Assembly (NCBI RefSeq): GCF_024648825.1
Contig: NZ_JANBBE010000003.1
Coordinates: 520,336-584,335, forward strand
Direction: 5' to 3'
DNA length: 64,000 nucleotides
Origin: Lentzea californiensis
GTDB lineage: Bacteria > Actinomycetota > Actinomycetes > Mycobacteriales > Pseudonocardiaceae
Shown here: piece by piece, positions 27,577-35,322 of the stretch
How positions within the stretch are numbered: position 1 is the first letter of the stretch
Layout: the number at the start of each line of letters is the position of its first letter
Program-made: the position numbers and the translations under genes
The notes under the pieces: generated by a model
Told to the model about the DNA's origin: nothing
Databases searched by the model: none
What the model saw: only the letters and a program-made list of their open reading frames with translations

Positions 27577-27609
27577 GCGCGGCCTCGCCGGACTCCGGTG
27601 AGGCCGCGC
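27577..27609 (+). terminator. GC-rich hairpin directly after the MbtH gene
   Basis: A 15-bp stem with one G-T wobble (27577-27591 with 27595-27609) and a 3-nt loop begins 8 nt after the MbtH stop. There is no U-tract, as is usual in actinomycetes. It probably terminates the NRPS operon. Confidence 0.65.
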
Positions 27610-28101
27610 CCGACGTGACCCGCCTGGGGTGCCCGGTGTGCCTCGGTGTGCGGGCATGTCCGGCGTACCCCGGTGACGCTGTCTCCGGGGTACGCGCCAT
27701 GGCTGTGCCCCCGCGTTTGAGCGTGTGGCCGTGCCCCGCCGGATCCCCGGCCAGGCTGTGCTCGGCGTGCCTGTGCCTGAGATACGCGAGGCATGTCCGG
27801 GAGCGTCCCCTCGTGTCCGGGTTGGACGATTTCGGAGGCACTGCAGCCTAGTTGATCTTTATGAGGGGAGCTTTCATAAACCTGAGGTTGAGTAAAGCTC
27901 CCCTCATAAAGATCAACACTGACCGAAACGGCAGGACTCTCTGACGTGGGCGCGTTTCATGTTCGCTGACCGCACGCGGGGAGCTTTCGTGCGGTAGGAG
28001 GGCACGCGGGGTCCCCGCGTGCCGCCCGGAGTGGCCGGGAGGGCGGAGGGGTCGCGCCCGCCACGTTCGGGAGTCTCCCGACGTGTCCGGAGAGGACGTT
28101 C
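27610..28101. repeat. Non-coding gap with at least five inverted repeats
   Basis: No convincing gene. Perfect stems are: 27663-27673/27685-27695 (11 bp); 27851-27874/27894-27917 (24 bp, 19-nt loop); 27969-27976/27988-27995 (8 bp); 28001-28011/28013-28023 (11 bp, 1-nt loop); 28067-28073/28075-28081 (7 bp). GGGGAGCTTT occurs in the 24-bp left arm (27865-27874) and again as the loop of the next hairpin (27978-27987). Its complement is in the right arm (27894-27903). Degenerate CGTGTCCGG copies also recur. The set may be stacked terminators or a small mobile repeat. Confidence 0.6.
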
Positions 28102-28107
28102 TAGGCT
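28102..28107 (+). promoter_or_regulatory. Likely -10 box of a leaderless TrkH transcript
   Basis: TAGGCT ends 6 nt before the GTG start at 28114. That spacing is typical of leaderless actinobacterial genes, and no ribosome binding site is visible. Confidence 0.4.
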
Positions 28108-28113
28108 GTCGCG

Positions 28114-29439
28114 GTGATCACCGGGTGGCGGCACCCCGCCCGCCTCGTCGTACTCGCCTTGCTGGCGGCCACCGCGGCCGGCACGGTGCTGCTCATGCTG
28201 CCGGTCGCCGCCGAGCCGGGCCGGACCACCGGGTTCATGCAGGCGTTGTTCACGGCGGTCTCCGGCATCACCGGCACGGGGCTGGCCGTGGTCGACACCG
28301 GTTCGCACTGGTCGGTGTTCGGCGAGGTCCTGCTGCTGGTGCTGTGGCAGATCGGCGGCTTCGGCATCATGACGCTCGCGTCGGTGCTGGCGTTGTTGGT
28401 CTCGCACCGGCTGAACCTGCAGATGCAGCTCACGGTGAAGACCGAGACCAACACGCTGAACCTCGGCCAGGTCCGCAGGGTCGTGGCCGGGGTGGTCACG
28501 ATCAGCCTGGTGGTGGAGGCGATCGGCGCGGTCGTGCTGGCCCTGCGGTTCTGGCTCGGCTACGGCGAGTCGTTCGGGCAGGCCCTGTACTCCGGGGTGT
28601 TCCACTCGATCTCGTCGTTCAACAGCGTCGGTCTGGCGCTCTACCCCGACAGCCTCATGCGGTACGCGACCGATCCGTGGGTGTGCCTGCCGATCGCGGC
28701 GCTCTCGGTGATGGGCGGTCTGGGTTTCCCCGTGCTGTTCGAGTTGCTCCGCCGGCGCCGCAAGCGGTGGTCGCTGCACACCAAGATCACCGTGCCCGTG
28801 TACCTAGGGCTGATGGCGTTCGGCATGCTGGTCGTGCTCGTCGTGGAATGGGCCCGCTCGGGCACTCTCGGGCCGTACGGCGTCGGCGACAAGCTCCTGA
28901 TCGGACTGTTCCACGGCGTCATGCCCGGCTCGTCCGGGTTCAACACCATCGACGTGGCCCAGCTGCAACCCGCCACCTTGCTCGTGTACGACGTGCTGAT
29001 GTTCGTCGGCGGCGGCAGTGCGGGCACCACGGGCGGCATCAAGGTCACGACGTTCGCGCTGCTCGCGTTCGTGCTGCTGGCCGAGGTCCGCGCCGAGCCC
29101 AGCGTGCACGTCATGGGCCGCCGGCTGAGCGCGGAGGTGCAGCGCCAGGCGGTCACGGTCGCGCTGCTCGGCGTGGGCGTGGTGATGGTCGCGACGCTCG
29201 TCCTGCTCGCCACCACCTCGTTCCGCCTCGACGCCGTGCTGGTCGAGACCACGGCGGCGTTCGGCGGCGTCGGCATGTCCACCGGCATCACACCCCAGCT
29301 GTCCCCGGCCGGGCAGTTCGTCATCATCGTGCTCATGTTCATCGGCAGGGTCGGGCCGATCACCCTGGTCTCGTCCCTGGCGCTGCGGGAACGCCGCCGG
29401 CGCTACGAACTACCCGAGGAGCGACCCATTGTCGGATAA
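28114..29439 (+). CDS. TrkH/KtrB-family potassium uptake membrane subunit
   Basis: A 441-residue membrane protein with the fourfold M1-P-M2 organisation of Trk/Ktr channels. Selectivity-filter-like segments are visible: SGITGTGL, SSFNSVGLA, PGSSGFNT and GGVGMSTG. It moves K+ (sometimes Na+) across the cytoplasmic membrane. The next gene, overlapping by 11 bp, is the regulatory RCK subunit, so the two form one complex. GTG 28114 directly follows the -10 box. It is a housekeeping-type gene unrelated to the peptide cluster. Confidence 0.9.
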   Translation: MITGWRHPARLVVLALLAATAAGTVLLMLPVAAEPGRTTGFMQALFTAVSGITGTGLAVVDTGSHWSVFGEVLLLVLWQIGGFGIMTLASVLALLVSHRLNLQMQLTVKTETNTLNLGQVRRVVAGVVTISLVVEAIGAVVLALRFWLGYGESFGQALYSGVFHSISSFNSVGLALYPDSLMRYATDPWVCLPIAALSVMGGLGFPVLFELLRRRRKRWSLHTKITVPVYLGLMAFGMLVVLVVEWARSGTLGPYGVGDKLLIGLFHGVMPGSSGFNTIDVAQLQPATLLVYDVLMFVGGGSAGTTGGIKVTTFALLAFVLLAEVRAEPSVHVMGRRLSAEVQRQAVTVALLGVGVVMVATLVLLATTSFRLDAVLVETTAAFGGVGMSTGITPQLSPAGQFVIIVLMFIGRVGPITLVSSLALRERRRRYELPEERPIVG

Positions 29440-30091
29440 GCACCCGTCCCGCGTCGTCGTGCTCGGACTGGGCCGCTTCGGCAGGTCGGTCGCGCTCGAA
29501 CTGATCAGCCTGGGCACCGAGGTCATGGCGATCGACTCGGACTCGAAGCTGGTCCAGCGCTACGCCGACGACGTCACCCACGCCGTCGTCGCCGACACCA
29601 CCGACGCCGAGGTCATGCGCCAGCTGGGAGTCGACGAGTTCCAGCGCGCGGTCGTCGGCATCGGCAACAACCTCGAAGCCAGCATCCTGACCACCGCCGT
29701 ACTGGTCGACTTCGGCATTCCCGACATCTTCGCCAAGGCCATCAGCCACGAACACGGTCGCATCCTCGAACGCATCGGCGCCCACCACGTCGTGCTGCCC
29801 GAACACGAGATGGGCGAACGCGTCGCGCACGTCGTGGCCGGCCGCGTGCTCGACTACATCGAGATCGAGGACGACTACGCGATGATCAAGGCCCGGCCGC
29901 CGGAGGAGGCGATCGGCAAGCCGCTCGGCACGAGCAAGCTGCGGGCCAAGTACGGCGTGACCGTGGTGGGCGTGAAGCGTCCGGGGCAGGGCTTCACCTA
30001 CGCGACCGCGGAGACCGTGGTCGAGAGCGGTGACGTGCTGATCCTCGCCGGGAAGGTCGCCGACGTGGAGCGCCTCGTGGGCCGGAAGTGA
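29429..30091 (+). CDS. TrkA/KtrA-type potassium channel regulatory subunit (RCK_N + RCK_C)
   Basis: A 220-residue cytosolic protein. The N-terminal Rossmann RCK domain has VVVLGLGRFGRSVA and an acidic residue after strand 2 (AIDSD), which bind nucleotide. The C-terminal TrkA_C domain runs from about residue 135. It gates the TrkH channel according to bound ATP, ADP or NAD(H). Start is TTG 29429 with GAGGAG upstream, overlapping trkH by 11 bp. The stop overlaps the next gene by 4 bp (GTGA). Confidence 0.9.
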   Translation: MSDKHPSRVVVLGLGRFGRSVALELISLGTEVMAIDSDSKLVQRYADDVTHAVVADTTDAEVMRQLGVDEFQRAVVGIGNNLEASILTTAVLVDFGIPDIFAKAISHEHGRILERIGAHHVVLPEHEMGERVAHVVAGRVLDYIEIEDDYAMIKARPPEEAIGKPLGTSKLRAKYGVTVVGVKRPGQGFTYATAETVVESGDVLILAGKVADVERLVGRK

Positions 30092-30495
30092 CCGGTTCCT
30101 CCTGGTGGGACCTGCTGATCGGCGTGACGGCCGCACTGGTGCTGACCTGGGTGGCGCTGATCGTCGCGCTGGTGGTCGTCCGCCCGCGCGGAGGCCTGCT
30201 GCGGGAGGCGTTGCGCCTGCTGCCCGACGTGCTGCGCCTGGTGCGCAGGCTCGCCGCGGACAGGTCGCTGCCGCGTGGGGTCCGGGTCCGGCTCTGGTTG
30301 CTGATGGTCTACCTCGCCGTGCCGATCGACCTGATCCCCGACTTCATCCCGGTGCTCGGGTACGCCGACGACGCCATCATCGTCACAGCCGTGCTGCGCG
30401 GAGTGGTCCGGCGCGCGGGCATCGACGCGGTCCGCGCGCACTGGCCGGGCACCGACGACGGGTTCGCCGCGGTCGTCCGCCTCGCCGGGTTGTGA
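30088..30495 (+). CDS. Small DUF1232 (YkvA-like) membrane protein
   Basis: 135 residues. One N-terminal membrane helix (about 8-31) is followed by a basic stretch and the DUF1232 core with YLAVPIDLIPDFIPVLGYAD, then VVRRAGIDAVRAHW. The function of the family is unknown. A GTGA overlap with the TrkA-like gene places it in the K+ uptake operon, so a role at the membrane in ion homeostasis is possible but unproven. The gene ends 7 bp from the convergent SDR gene. Confidence 0.8.
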   Translation: MTGSSWWDLLIGVTAALVLTWVALIVALVVVRPRGGLLREALRLLPDVLRLVRRLAADRSLPRGVRVRLWLLMVYLAVPIDLIPDFIPVLGYADDAIIVTAVLRGVVRRAGIDAVRAHWPGTDDGFAAVVRLAGL

Positions 30496-30502
30496 CCGGG
30501 GA

Positions 30503-31219
30503 TCACCAGGGAACGACGCCCTCGTCGTCGAAGAAGCCGCCACGCGGCCCGTCGTCCGGCAGGGTGGCGAGCCGGAGGACGATCGCGGCACCCTGCTCCG
30601 CCGTGCGCGGCGCGGCGAAGCCGGTGAAGTCGGTGGCGACGTAGCCGGGGCAGGCGGCGTTCACGATGACGTTCGTGTCCGCGAGTTCGCGGGCGTACTG
30701 CGCGGTGATGCTGTTGAGCATCGACTTCGACGGTGCGTAGGCGGCGAGCGGCGGCCCGGTCTGCAGCGCCAGCGACCCCATGTTGCTCGACAGGTTGACG
30801 ATGCGCGGTGACTCCGCTTGACGCAGCAGCGGCAACATCGCATTCGTCACGCGCACGACGCCGAACACGTTGGTGTCCAGGACGGTGCGGAGGACGTCCA
30901 AGTCCAATGTGGACGCGTTCTGGGCGCCGCCGTCGGTGCGTCCGGCGATGCCCGCGTTGTTGACGAGCACGTCGAGCCGGCCCGTCGTCTGCTCGACGGT
31001 CTTCGCCGCGGCGGCGGCGCTGTCGTCGGAGGTGACGTCGAGCGCGACCCCGAACGCGTCGATGCCGTTGGCGCGCAGGCGTTCGACGGCCTCCGCCCGC
31101 CGGCCGTCGTCCCGTGCTCCCACCGCCACCGTGAACCCGATCGCCCCGAGACCCTGGGCGATGGCGAAACCGATTCCCTTGTTCGCGCCGGTGATCAGCG
31201 CGGTCTTCTCGTTGCTCAC
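30503..31219 (-). CDS. Short-chain dehydrogenase/reductase
   Basis: A classical SDR of 238 residues when started at GTG 31219 (SNEKTALITGANKG). An in-frame ATG at 31285 would add 22 residues without homology-like character, so the shorter start is preferred. TGANKGIG binds NAD(P), NNAG is present, and the Ser/Tyr/Lys set is visible as NLSSNMGS and YAPSK. Substrate unknown. It is divergent from a LysR regulator with an operator-like palindrome between them, so it is probably the LysR target. Confidence 0.88.
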   Translation of the reverse strand: MSNEKTALITGANKGIGFAIAQGLGAIGFTVAVGARDDGRRAEAVERLRANGIDAFGVALDVTSDDSAAAAAKTVEQTTGRLDVLVNNAGIAGRTDGGAQNASTLDLDVLRTVLDTNVFGVVRVTNAMLPLLRQAESPRIVNLSSNMGSLALQTGPPLAAYAPSKSMLNSITAQYARELADTNVIVNAACPGYVATDFTGFAAPRTAEQGAAIVLRLATLPDDGPRGGFFDDEGVVPW

Positions 31220-31274
31220 GTGATCAATGCTCGGCGCAGGGAGACGTGCTGTCCAAGATCGATTCAGCACCCTG

Positions 31275-31293
31275 TGATACTCCACGGGTATCA
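31275..31293. promoter_or_regulatory. LysR-type operator between SDR and LysR genes
   Basis: TGATAC-N7-GTATCA is a perfect dyad and contains ATAC-N7-GTAT, the T-N11-A pattern of LysR-family binding sites. It lies 15 bp upstream of the LysR start and in the SDR promoter region. Confidence 0.65.
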
Positions 31294-31307
31294 GTACGCT
31301 GAAGTGC

Positions 31308-32153
31308 GTGCCCGATCTCGAGACCCGCGAACTCCGCTACTTCGTCGCAGTCGCGGAGGAGCTGCACTTCGGTCGCGCCGCCGAACGGCTCGGGATCGCC
31401 CAGCCGCCGCTGTCCCGCGCGATCCGGCAGCTGGAGCACCGGCTCGGCGTCCGGCTCCTCGACCGCGACCGCCGGGGCGTGGCACTCACCGACGCGGGCC
31501 GGGTGCTGCTGCACGAGGCCCGTCCGGCGCTCGACGCGGTCGCGGCGGCCGCGCGCCGGACGCGCCGAGCGGGAGACCCCCGCCGGCCACTGGTGTTGGT
31601 GACCAAGGCGGGGGCGTCCCACGAACTGCTGCAACGGCTGCTCGGCGCGGTCGAGGCCGAGACGCCGGTCGAGGTGCTGCTGTGCGAGGTCGGCGAGCAG
31701 GCGGGGCTGCTGCGCGACGGGAGTGCCGACGTGGCGCTCATGCACCGGCCGTTCGACGACCTCGACGGGTTCGACACCGAGGACCTGCTCACGGAGGGCC
31801 AGGTCGCGATCCTTCCCGCGGCGCACCCCCTCGCGGCACGTGACCGGCTCACGTTCGAGGAGGTCCGCGACGTGCCGGGTCTGCCGATCGCCCGGTGGCC
31901 GCGGCTCGACGGGTCCTATCCGGACGGACCCGGCCCGGAGGTGCGCACGCAGTCGAAGCTCGCTCAGCTCGTGGCGCTCGGCAGGACGCTGCTCGTCATC
32001 CCCGCCTCCAGCCGCGCCTGGCAGTGGCCGGAGCACGTCGCCGTGCCCGTCCTCGACGCTCCCGACGTCACCACGGTGCTCGCGTGGCAACCGAGCACCC
32101 GGTCGCAGGCCCTGGCGTCGTTCGTCCGCACGGCGACAGCGCTCTGGCCGTGA
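31308..32153 (+). CDS. LysR-family transcriptional regulator
   Basis: 281 residues. The N-terminal winged helix has the family signature (LRYFVAVAEELHFGRAAERL, then QPPLSRAIRQLE). A periplasmic-binding-like effector domain follows from about residue 90. GTG 31308 lies shortly after a TACGCT -10-like box, so the message is probably leaderless. It likely autoregulates and controls the divergent SDR. The 3' end lies 3 bp from the convergent hydrolase gene. Confidence 0.92.
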   Translation: MPDLETRELRYFVAVAEELHFGRAAERLGIAQPPLSRAIRQLEHRLGVRLLDRDRRGVALTDAGRVLLHEARPALDAVAAAARRTRRAGDPRRPLVLVTKAGASHELLQRLLGAVEAETPVEVLLCEVGEQAGLLRDGSADVALMHRPFDDLDGFDTEDLLTEGQVAILPAAHPLAARDRLTFEEVRDVPGLPIARWPRLDGSYPDGPGPEVRTQSKLAQLVALGRTLLVIPASSRAWQWPEHVAVPVLDAPDVTTVLAWQPSTRSQALASFVRTATALWP

Positions 32154-32156
32154 CGG

Positions 32157-33041
32157 TCACTCCGTTCCCTCGAAGGTCACCGCCGAGTCGGTGCGGGCGG
32201 GCGTGCCCCAGACGAGGTCACGGGCAGCCGCGTCCCCGGCGAGGTAGTGGCGGAACCACGACGTGAGCACTCGTTTCGCCGCGACGAGCTGAGCGGCCCT
32301 GGTGATCGAACCGTTGTCGCAGAACAACCCCGAGGAATCCATGAAGCCGCAGTGGAAGCCGCCGGTGATGGTGCGGAGCTGCTTCGACGGTGGCTTGGCC
32401 GCGAACATCGGCCGCTGGTGCTCACCGACCGGGGTGATCGTGTCCTGCGATCCGGCGAGGAACTGCGCCGGCGCCCGCAGCGTGGCGGCCGCCGCCTTCG
32501 CGGAGGGGTTCGTCTCCGCCGCGGCGTAGGTCGAGACCGCCGTGATCTTCGGGTTGCGCGCGGCCGCGAGAACGGCGGCGCCTCCGCCCATGGAGTGCCC
32601 CGAGACACCCAGCGCCGTGGTGGTGACGTGCTCCCGGAAACGGGAACCCGCCGTGCCGTCCTGGGCGACGAGCCAGGTGTTGAGGTCGTCGGCGAAGGCG
32701 CTGTGGCTGGGGCTCAGACCGCCCTGGGTCGTGGGCACCACCACGACGAAGCCCCACGAGGCGAGGTGCGTGCTCGTGCTGGTGTACTTCGAGGTGACCT
32801 GGAAGAAGCCGTGCCCGAAGGCGATCGCGGGGAACCTGCCCGTGGCGACCGGCTGGTTCACGCCGGAGGTCGTCGCGGGGTAGTGCACCCGCGCCGGGAC
32901 GGACCTGCCGCCCGCCACGGCCGTGACATCGCTGTACGCCACCGGGTACGTGCCGGGCAGGCCGTAGTCCGGTGGCGCGGCTGACGCCGGCGTGGCCACG
33001 GTGGAGGCCACCAGGGCGAGCGTGATCGCGAGAACGCGCAT
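32157..33041 (-). CDS. Secreted alpha/beta-hydrolase (dienelactone/cutinase-like)
   Basis: 294 residues with a clear Sec signal peptide (cleavage after about ATPASA, residue 21). The nucleophile elbow is GHSMGGG, the acid is probably in AGSQDTITP, and the His is in GGFHCGFMD. A Cys pair around HCGFMDSSGLFC could form a disulfide outside the cell. It resembles chlorophyllase or polyester-hydrolase-like lipases, with the oxyanion motif FGHGFF. GAGGAG precedes ATG 33041. It may be read with the operon upstream (33063-36765), since the gap is only 21 bp. Substrate unknown. Confidence 0.87.
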   Translation of the reverse strand: MRVLAITLALVASTVATPASAAPPDYGLPGTYPVAYSDVTAVAGGRSVPARVHYPATTSGVNQPVATGRFPAIAFGHGFFQVTSKYTSTSTHLASWGFVVVVPTTQGGLSPSHSAFADDLNTWLVAQDGTAGSRFREHVTTTALGVSGHSMGGGAAVLAAARNPKITAVSTYAAAETNPSAKAAAATLRAPAQFLAGSQDTITPVGEHQRPMFAAKPPSKQLRTITGGFHCGFMDSSGLFCDNGSITRAAQLVAAKRVLTSWFRHYLAGDAAARDLVWGTPARTDSAVTFEGTE

Positions 33042-33062
33042 GAGCTTCTCCTCATGAGATCG

Positions 33063-33680
33063 TCAGGGAGATCCGAATCGCATGTGCAGGGTGGAGACGG
33101 CCAGGTGCAGGCGTGGCCGCGCCGCTTTGAGCCAGCCGAGTTCGCCGTCCGGCGTGATTCGCCAGCGCAGGCGGGTGAGGCTGATTCGAGCGGACGTGTG
33201 AAGTGCGGTGCGATGTGTTCTGCCGTGCAGGGTCTGCCAGACCGAAGTGGTCAGCCGGACGGGAAGAGCTCGCGAGGACCTGCGGGTCTCGGTGGCGGCG
33301 GCGATGACGCCGCCGTCGTCGTGAGCCGTCGCGTCGAGGTGCGGCTCGGTGGAGAAGGTGAAGCCCGCCAGCAGCTTCGGGATTCCCCACAGCGCCCGCG
33401 CACCCTGTTGAGAGGTGCTGTCGTCAACCAGGATGTCCAGAATGGACAGGCCGGGACGGGCCTTCCGGCGCACCAGGACCGCGGCCATCACCTCGTGGTA
33501 GGCCAGCACACCCGGCGGCTGGTAGTCGACGAACGCCGACACCACCAGCACCCGGCCGAACAGGCTCAACGGCACCACGTCCGGCGGTGGCAGGGGCACG
33601 GCCGAACGTGGTGCCGTCCACAGGGTGAGCCAGCCCCGTCCGTGCAGGTCCCACGGCTCGGCGGGCCACTCACTCGGCAT
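33063..33680 (-). CDS. Acetoacetate-decarboxylase-superfamily protein
   Basis: 205 residues. The stretch ALWGIPKLLAGF resembles the E-x-G-F-P-K motif that holds the Schiff-base Lys of acetoacetate decarboxylase, but the usual Glu is missing. It is therefore better described as an ADC-fold protein of unknown reaction (COG2071 or DUF2071 relatives are alternatives). ATG 33680 overlaps the end of the GMC gene by 11 bp, so it belongs to the monooxygenase/GMC operon. Confidence 0.65.
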   Translation of the reverse strand: MPSEWPAEPWDLHGRGWLTLWTAPRSAVPLPPPDVVPLSLFGRVLVVSAFVDYQPPGVLAYHEVMAAVLVRRKARPGLSILDILVDDSTSQQGARALWGIPKLLAGFTFSTEPHLDATAHDDGGVIAAATETRRSSRALPVRLTTSVWQTLHGRTHRTALHTSARISLTRLRWRITPDGELGWLKAARPRLHLAVSTLHMRFGSP

Positions 33681-35319
33681 CGTGCACCTCCACGTCGTGA
33701 CGCAACGCGGCGGGCGCGCCGTCCGGGACCGCCGGACTGCGCGGTGCCACGGCGTTCAGGCGCAAGTATGCGGTGCCCGGCTCCGGGCGCGGGTCCGGCT
33801 CGCCCTTGTTGGGCCACAACGACATGGCCCGCTCCGCGAGCGCGGTGATGGTCAGCGCCGGGTTCACGCCGAGGTTCGCCGGGATCGCCGACCCGTCGAC
33901 GACGTGCAGGCCGGGACAGCCGTGCACCCGGTGGTACGGGTCGACCACGCCCGTCGAGGGGGAGTCGCCGATCACGCAGCCGCCGATGAGGTGCCCGGTC
34001 AGCGGGATGTCCGCCAGGTCCGTCCACGCTCCCCGGGCCACCCCGCCCGCCTTGGCCGCGAGGCGGCGCGCCACGTCGTGCCCGGCGGGGATCCAGGACG
34101 GGTTCGGAGCGCCCTCGCCCTGCGTCGTGGTCATCCGGCCGCGCCGGGTCACGGTGGTGAGCGAGTTGTCGAGACTTTGCATGACCAGCAGGGCGATCGT
34201 CTCCTCCGACCACGCGCGGGGCGTGTGCATCCGCAGCACCGAGCCGCGTTCGCGGAGGAGCTGGGCGAGGCCGCGGCGCAACCGCGCGGGACCGCCGTCG
34301 ACCAGCGTCGTCATGAGCAGCCCCATCAGGTTGCTGCCCCTGCCGTACCGGACCACCTCGACGTGCGTGTCGGCGTCCGGGTGGATGGACGACGTGATCG
34401 CGAGCCCGCGGGAGTGGTCCACCCGGCCGCCGGGCGTCCGCACGGCCACCACTGCCTCGGAGTTGGTGCGGCACAGGAACCCGAGCCGTGGCGAGAGACC
34501 GGGCAGGCCACCTCGGTCGCGGATGCGGTGGAGCAGCCGTTGCGTGCCGAGTGACGCCGCGGCGAACACGACCTGAGAGCTGGTGAACGCACGGGTCGCC
34601 CGTCCTCCGGTGCGTCGCGCCACCACCTTGTACCCGCTCAGATGCGGCCGCACGTCGACGACGGTGGTCAGTGGCCACACCTGCGCGCCCGCCCGTTCGG
34701 CGAGGTGGAGGTAGTTCTTCGGCAGCGTGTTCTTCGCGTTGTGACGGCAGCCGGTCATGCACGAGCCGCAGCCGACGCAGGTGTCCCGCTTCGGTCCGGC
34801 GCCGCCGAAGTAGGGGTCCGTGCCGCCGGGTCCGAAGTGGACTCCGACCTGGGAGGGCCGGAAGGTGGGTTCGACGCCGAGGTCGACCGCCACGTCGCGC
34901 AGGAGCCGGTCACCGGTGGTGCGGCACGGGTTGCCGGTCACGCCGAGCATCCGGGACGCCTGGTCGTAGTGCGGGGCGAGCTCGTCCTCCCAGTCGGTGA
35001 TGTGCCCCCAGCGGGAGTCGCGGAAGAAGGACGCCGGCGGCCGGTACAAGGTGTTGGCGTACACCAGGGACCCGCCGCCGACACCCGCTCCGCTGAGCAC
35101 GGCCACGTCACGCAGCGCGGTGATCCGCTGGATGCCCGTGCAGCCGAGGGACGGGGCGAACAGGTAGTCGCGCACCTGCCAGGACGTCTCGGGCAGGTCG
35201 TGGTCCGCGAAGCGCCGCCCCGCCTCCAGGACGCCGACCCGGTAGCCCTTCTCCGTCAGCCGCAACGCGGTCACCGCGCCGCCGAACCCCGATCCGACGA
35301 CCAGCACGTCGTAGTCCAC
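33670..35319 (-). CDS. GMC-type FAD oxidoreductase (cholesterol-oxidase-like)
   Basis: 549 residues. The N-terminal FAD Rossmann fold is VVGSGFGGAV, with GAGVGGGSLVYAN typical of the cholesterol oxidase branch. A cysteine cluster (CVGCGSCMTGC, about residues 188-198) resembles an Fe-S ligand set and is a known feature of this branch. The C-terminal GMC segment has GHLIGGC and VVDGSAIPANLGVNP. It probably oxidises a hydroxyl or sterol-like substrate. GTG 35319 is 3 bp after the stop of the flavin monooxygenase, so the two are translationally coupled. Confidence 0.87.
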   Translation of the reverse strand: MDYDVLVVGSGFGGAVTALRLTEKGYRVGVLEAGRRFADHDLPETSWQVRDYLFAPSLGCTGIQRITALRDVAVLSGAGVGGGSLVYANTLYRPPASFFRDSRWGHITDWEDELAPHYDQASRMLGVTGNPCRTTGDRLLRDVAVDLGVEPTFRPSQVGVHFGPGGTDPYFGGAGPKRDTCVGCGSCMTGCRHNAKNTLPKNYLHLAERAGAQVWPLTTVVDVRPHLSGYKVVARRTGGRATRAFTSSQVVFAAASLGTQRLLHRIRDRGGLPGLSPRLGFLCRTNSEAVVAVRTPGGRVDHSRGLAITSSIHPDADTHVEVVRYGRGSNLMGLLMTTLVDGGPARLRRGLAQLLRERGSVLRMHTPRAWSEETIALLVMQSLDNSLTTVTRRGRMTTTQGEGAPNPSWIPAGHDVARRLAAKAGGVARGAWTDLADIPLTGHLIGGCVIGDSPSTGVVDPYHRVHGCPGLHVVDGSAIPANLGVNPALTITALAERAMSLWPNKGEPDPRPEPGTAYLRLNAVAPRSPAVPDGAPAALRHDVEVHDAE

Positions 35320-35322
35320 GGC

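Noticed and set aside
27213..27851. Frames on both strands after the MbtH gene (27213-27794 minus, 27615-27851 plus)
   Set aside because: They cover hairpins and have no protein-like pattern, and the minus frame overlaps the MbtH gene antisense.
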